DNA of 64,000 bases from positions 62,001 through 126,000 of the forward strand of contig JAJQEF010000003.1 of assembly GCA_021201795.1 (NCBI GenBank), read 5' to 3'. Source of the stretch: Rikenellaceae bacterium (GTDB lineage: Bacteria > Bacteroidota > Bacteroidia > Bacteroidales > Rikenellaceae). Positions within the stretch are counted from its first letter, which is position 1, and each line of letters begins with the position of its first letter. The notes beneath the pieces are model-generated. The model saw only the letters and a list, made by a program, of their open reading frames with translations, searched no databases and was not told the DNA's origin. Positions 61,245 to 64,000 of the stretch are shown piece after piece. The position numbers and the translations under genes are program-made.

Positions 61245-62767
61245 TTATGTTTTTATTACGACCTTTTTTTTATTTTTCTGTTTTGAAGATGATTTTTCCT
61301 GTATTTCTTTTTCCGGATACTTATCGGATGATACCATGTACCAGCCTTTTTTTATATTCGTTTCCAATAGTTTTTCCATAAGTTCGAATATCTGTCTGCG
61401 GCTGTCGGAAATTCTTACTTCCCTCTGGAGCGGCTCTTTTCTGTCGGTGCTGAAATTTGTTATATGCAGTACGTAAGCAGGATAATCGATGCGGTTGTCC
61501 TTGTTGGTCTTCCATATCATATATTTCTGAACCATTGTTTTAGTGCCGGATGTTTTTTTATATACTTCACGTATTAATAGTTTGCTTTTGGGTGATTCCG
61601 TATTTTCCGGTTTCTTTGGGACGGTTTCGGTTTCCCTGTTCCATAAATCTTCTACCTGTGATATTCTTACATCGTCCGCGTCCGCCTTCTTGTCATCCCG
61701 TACTCTTTCGAAAACAGGAGCAAGAAATTTAAATCCGTCAACATACGAATGAAGTTTAAATTCACCGTTCTCTATGTATAATACGGCGTTTTGTTTTGGA
61801 CCGGACACGGTGTCGAAAAGAAGATCGTTAACCGAGACTTCGATAACCATTTCAGGCTCGACCATTCGGAATGCGACGTAATTGGTGTCTGTTTCTATAA
61901 AGTCGGATTTCAGCGTTTTTTTATGAATTTTTTATACATATCTTTTCTTAAGGTCTCGTAGAGGCCGCTGCCGACCCGTCCGATGATCTGATATTTGCCA
62001 TTCTCCGGTATCATGGCGGTAAGCAGTGAACGTGCTTGGCCTGCCTCTATTCCAGTTCCTTCAGAGAAGCCCACTACGACGACATCTATGTTATGCCGTG
62101 GTTTAATTTTATAGGTTACAGGGAGCTCGGTTCGTACGACTAATCCCTCGGAACCTTCTTCGTCTACCCATTTGCGAAACAAAAAACTGACTTTTTCACC
62201 CGAATTTACAATTTCCATATCCACCACGGAACATAAAATACCGTTCCCGAATATCGATAACAGCCGGTCATGGATATCTTTATAAGAGGTATAGTTAAAG
62301 TTTTTATGATCTACTTCGAGAATGTCGAAAACAGCCAGCTTCAATGAGGAAATTTTATTTTTATCCGCGAGTGCTGAAATGAGATCGTTGACCCGGGTTT
62401 TTCTTTCCGTATCATGAACGTATATCTCTGCCGGTATAATTGCCTGCTGGATTCCTGCCTCAGAGATTAATTTACCTGCTTCTTCAATGCACGGTATTCC
62501 TTCCCTTACCCTTCCGGATCTGTTTACGGTGACGGTGGTGCCTCTGTCATAAAATATTATCGCATATTCACCGTCATATTTGCGTGTGACAAAAAATTTA
62601 CCGCTCGACAGTCTGGATTCGATCTGTGTCTGGTTTATTGAGATAAAATTTTTAAGAAAATTCTTTTTATAAGCCAGTGCTTTATCGAGCGATTCCGGAT
62701 CGATGGAATCACTCTTTCCCTCTTCATAGCCGTGTATTTTCTTTAATTTATTTCGGGACAGTTCCAT
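61245..62767 (-). pseudogene. ATP-dependent DNA ligase with extra C-terminal region, split by one frameshift
   Basis: Motif I KYDGEY, motif III LAVFDILEVD, motif IV EGLVVRT, motif V YKIKPRHNIDVVVVGF in 61910-62767; OB-fold VEPEMVIEVSVNDLL...FLAPVFERVRDDKKADADDVRISQVEDLW in 61245-61865. One extra A in the A7 run (coding strand) gives continuous MYKKFIKKTLKSDFIETDTNYVAFRMVEPEMV. Confidence 0.85.
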
Positions 62768-62795
62768 ATGCGGTAATATTTACCGCATATGGAAC
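62761..62795. repeat. 16-bp perfect inverted repeat with 3-nt spacer, overlapping the ligase start codon
   Basis: GTTCCATATGCGGTAA-TAT-TTACCGCATATGGAAC. Confidence 0.95.
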
Positions 62796-62812
62796 AAAAT
62801 ATATGCCTCCGA

Positions 62813-63685
62813 TTAAATTTCACTCTTTTTAAACTCCAGAGGAGTCATGCCGGAATATTGCTTGAAGAACCGTCCGAAAAAAGAAGGATTGGAAAAATTC
62901 ATTTCTTCGGATATCTGCAGTACCGTCATATCCGTTGTTTTAAGCAGGCTTTTGGAATGAAGTATAACCAGCTCGTTGATCCATTCCTGTACGGAATGTC
63001 CGGTAGTTTTCTTAATTATTGTAGATAAATATTTAGGAGTGAAACACAATTTCTCTGCATAGAACTTAACGCTACGCTCGGTTTTGAAATTTGTAACGAG
63101 CAGTTTGAAAAAATCCTCAGCAATTTTTTCCTGACGGCTCGATATATGATTCAATGAATTGGGTCTGTTTATTCTGAACAGGCATGAAACCTCCAGAATA
63201 AATGCCCTTATAAGTGCCGATACAGCCTCTGTACTGTAAGGAGCTCTTAGTTTTTTATATCTTTTTAAGATAAGGTGATGAAATTCCATTAGTTCATCGA
63301 TCTGTTCCTTGGAAAACGTAGCAATAGGGTATTTACTAAAATGGAACGCATTCACCAGGTTAAACGAGTGGACCATATTCGACATGAAGTCGTTGCCCAG
63401 AAAAAGCGCAGCTATACTGAAATCGTCGCTTTGCCACACTTTTTTTACTATATGATAGGGTAAAATGACCATAACCTGATTCTCTGTCAGAGTAATTTCG
63501 CGGTAATTTATTTTCAGTTTTCCACTTCCTTTTAAACATATTAAAAAAATTATTCCGTCGAAAACTATATTTTTGCTGAAATTTATTCTTTCAGGTACTT
63601 TAATTTTCTTCGTGATAATGAAGTTGTTAACAGAGATAGTGTCAGTATTCGTGTAAAAATTGTCAGATTTTGATACAATTCTCAT
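62813..63685 (-). CDS. AraC-family transcriptional regulator
   Basis: C-terminal HTH: FYAEKLCFTPKYLSTIIKKTTGHSVQEWINELVILHSKSLLKTTDMTVLQISEEMNFSNPSFFGRFFKQYSGMTPLEFKKSE. Confidence 0.93.
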   Translation of the reverse strand: MRIVSKSDNFYTNTDTISVNNFIITKKIKVPERINFSKNIVFDGIIFLICLKGSGKLKINYREITLTENQVMVILPYHIVKKVWQSDDFSIAALFLGNDFMSNMVHSFNLVNAFHFSKYPIATFSKEQIDELMEFHHLILKRYKKLRAPYSTEAVSALIRAFILEVSCLFRINRPNSLNHISSRQEKIAEDFFKLLVTNFKTERSVKFYAEKLCFTPKYLSTIIKKTTGHSVQEWINELVILHSKSLLKTTDMTVLQISEEMNFSNPSFFGRFFKQYSGMTPLEFKKSEI

Positions 63686-63843
63686 CTTCTTTTAATATTT
63701 GTTTGTACTAATTTATCTAAAAAAGAAAAATCGGACATTTAAGTTCTCATTTATGTTGCCTTTTTATGATACTTATAATTGATATTTGCACTATCAAATG
63801 TAAAGGAAAATATTTAAAACCACTAACACTAAATTTAGATTGT

Positions 63844-64000
63844 TATGAAAAAGTTGATTCTAGGTGCATTTTTATTGTGTGGAATCGTTCTTGGCGCACA
63901 GGCACAGGAAAAAGGAAGTTTTTGGATAGGAGGTAACGGTGTTCTTTCCGGTCAAAAAACAACAGGTCAGGAAAGCCTTATAAACTTTAAGATTCTTCCT
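63844..64000 (+). CDS. Secreted/outer membrane protein, N-terminus only (runs off window)
   Basis: MKKLILGAFLLCGIVLGAQAQEKGSFWIGGNGVLSGQKTTGQESLINFKILP, signal peptide plus beta-barrel-like start. Confidence 0.6.

Noticed and set aside
62761-62795. Palindrome as a normal rho-independent terminator of the AraC gene
   Set aside because: No downstream T tract on the minus strand and the ligase start codon lies inside it; kept as a regulatory candidate instead.
1-64000. CRISPR array, prophage, integrase/transposase or rRNA operon
   Set aside because: No regularly spaced direct repeats, no phage structural or recombinase motifs, and no rRNA sequence recognised in the window.

Overview
Chromosomal window from a Bacteroidota (Bacteroidales-like) organism. 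Placement rests on family content: LytTR regulators, fimbrillin-like lipoproteins, TonB C-terminal domain proteins, SDR-type mannonate oxidoreductase next to uxuA, and OMP_b-brl-type receptors. Main contents, left to right: (1) a badly disrupted non-ribosomal peptide synthetase (525-10164) with unusual domain order, including an embedded GNAT domain, an adenylation-domain stub, and a G9 tract that breaks the frame exactly at the last carrier-protein GG(N)S motif; (2) an RND efflux operon (adaptor, pump, TolC) with an in-frame TGA and frameshifts; (3) a C10 (streptopain-like) peptidase overlapping a lipoprotein gene; (4) pectin/arabinan functions: PL9-like lyase with InlB-type repeats, uxuA plus SDR, GH43, GH51 and PL11; (5) a run of four TonB_C proteins between uxuA and the SDR; (6) an outer-membrane barrel protein with a Gly-rich tail followed by a LytS/LytTR two-component pair; (7) pseB-pseC-wzz; (8) a sigma54 activator, lptE and secG; (9) dinB; (10) two tandem fimbrillin-like lipoproteins; (11) Mn-catalase, SDR and ABC exporter; (12) a candidate structured RNA, a hendecad-repeat protein and a tyrosine phosphatase; (13) a frame-broken ATP-dependent DNA ligase whose start codon lies in a 16-bp perfect inverted repeat, convergent with two uncharacterised genes; (14) an AraC regulator. 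About ten genes carry frameshifts or in-frame stops, many at homopolymers. From sequence alone I cannot separate consensus error, slipped-strand phase variation and real decay. All domain calls are from motif recognition by eye; no database search was run.
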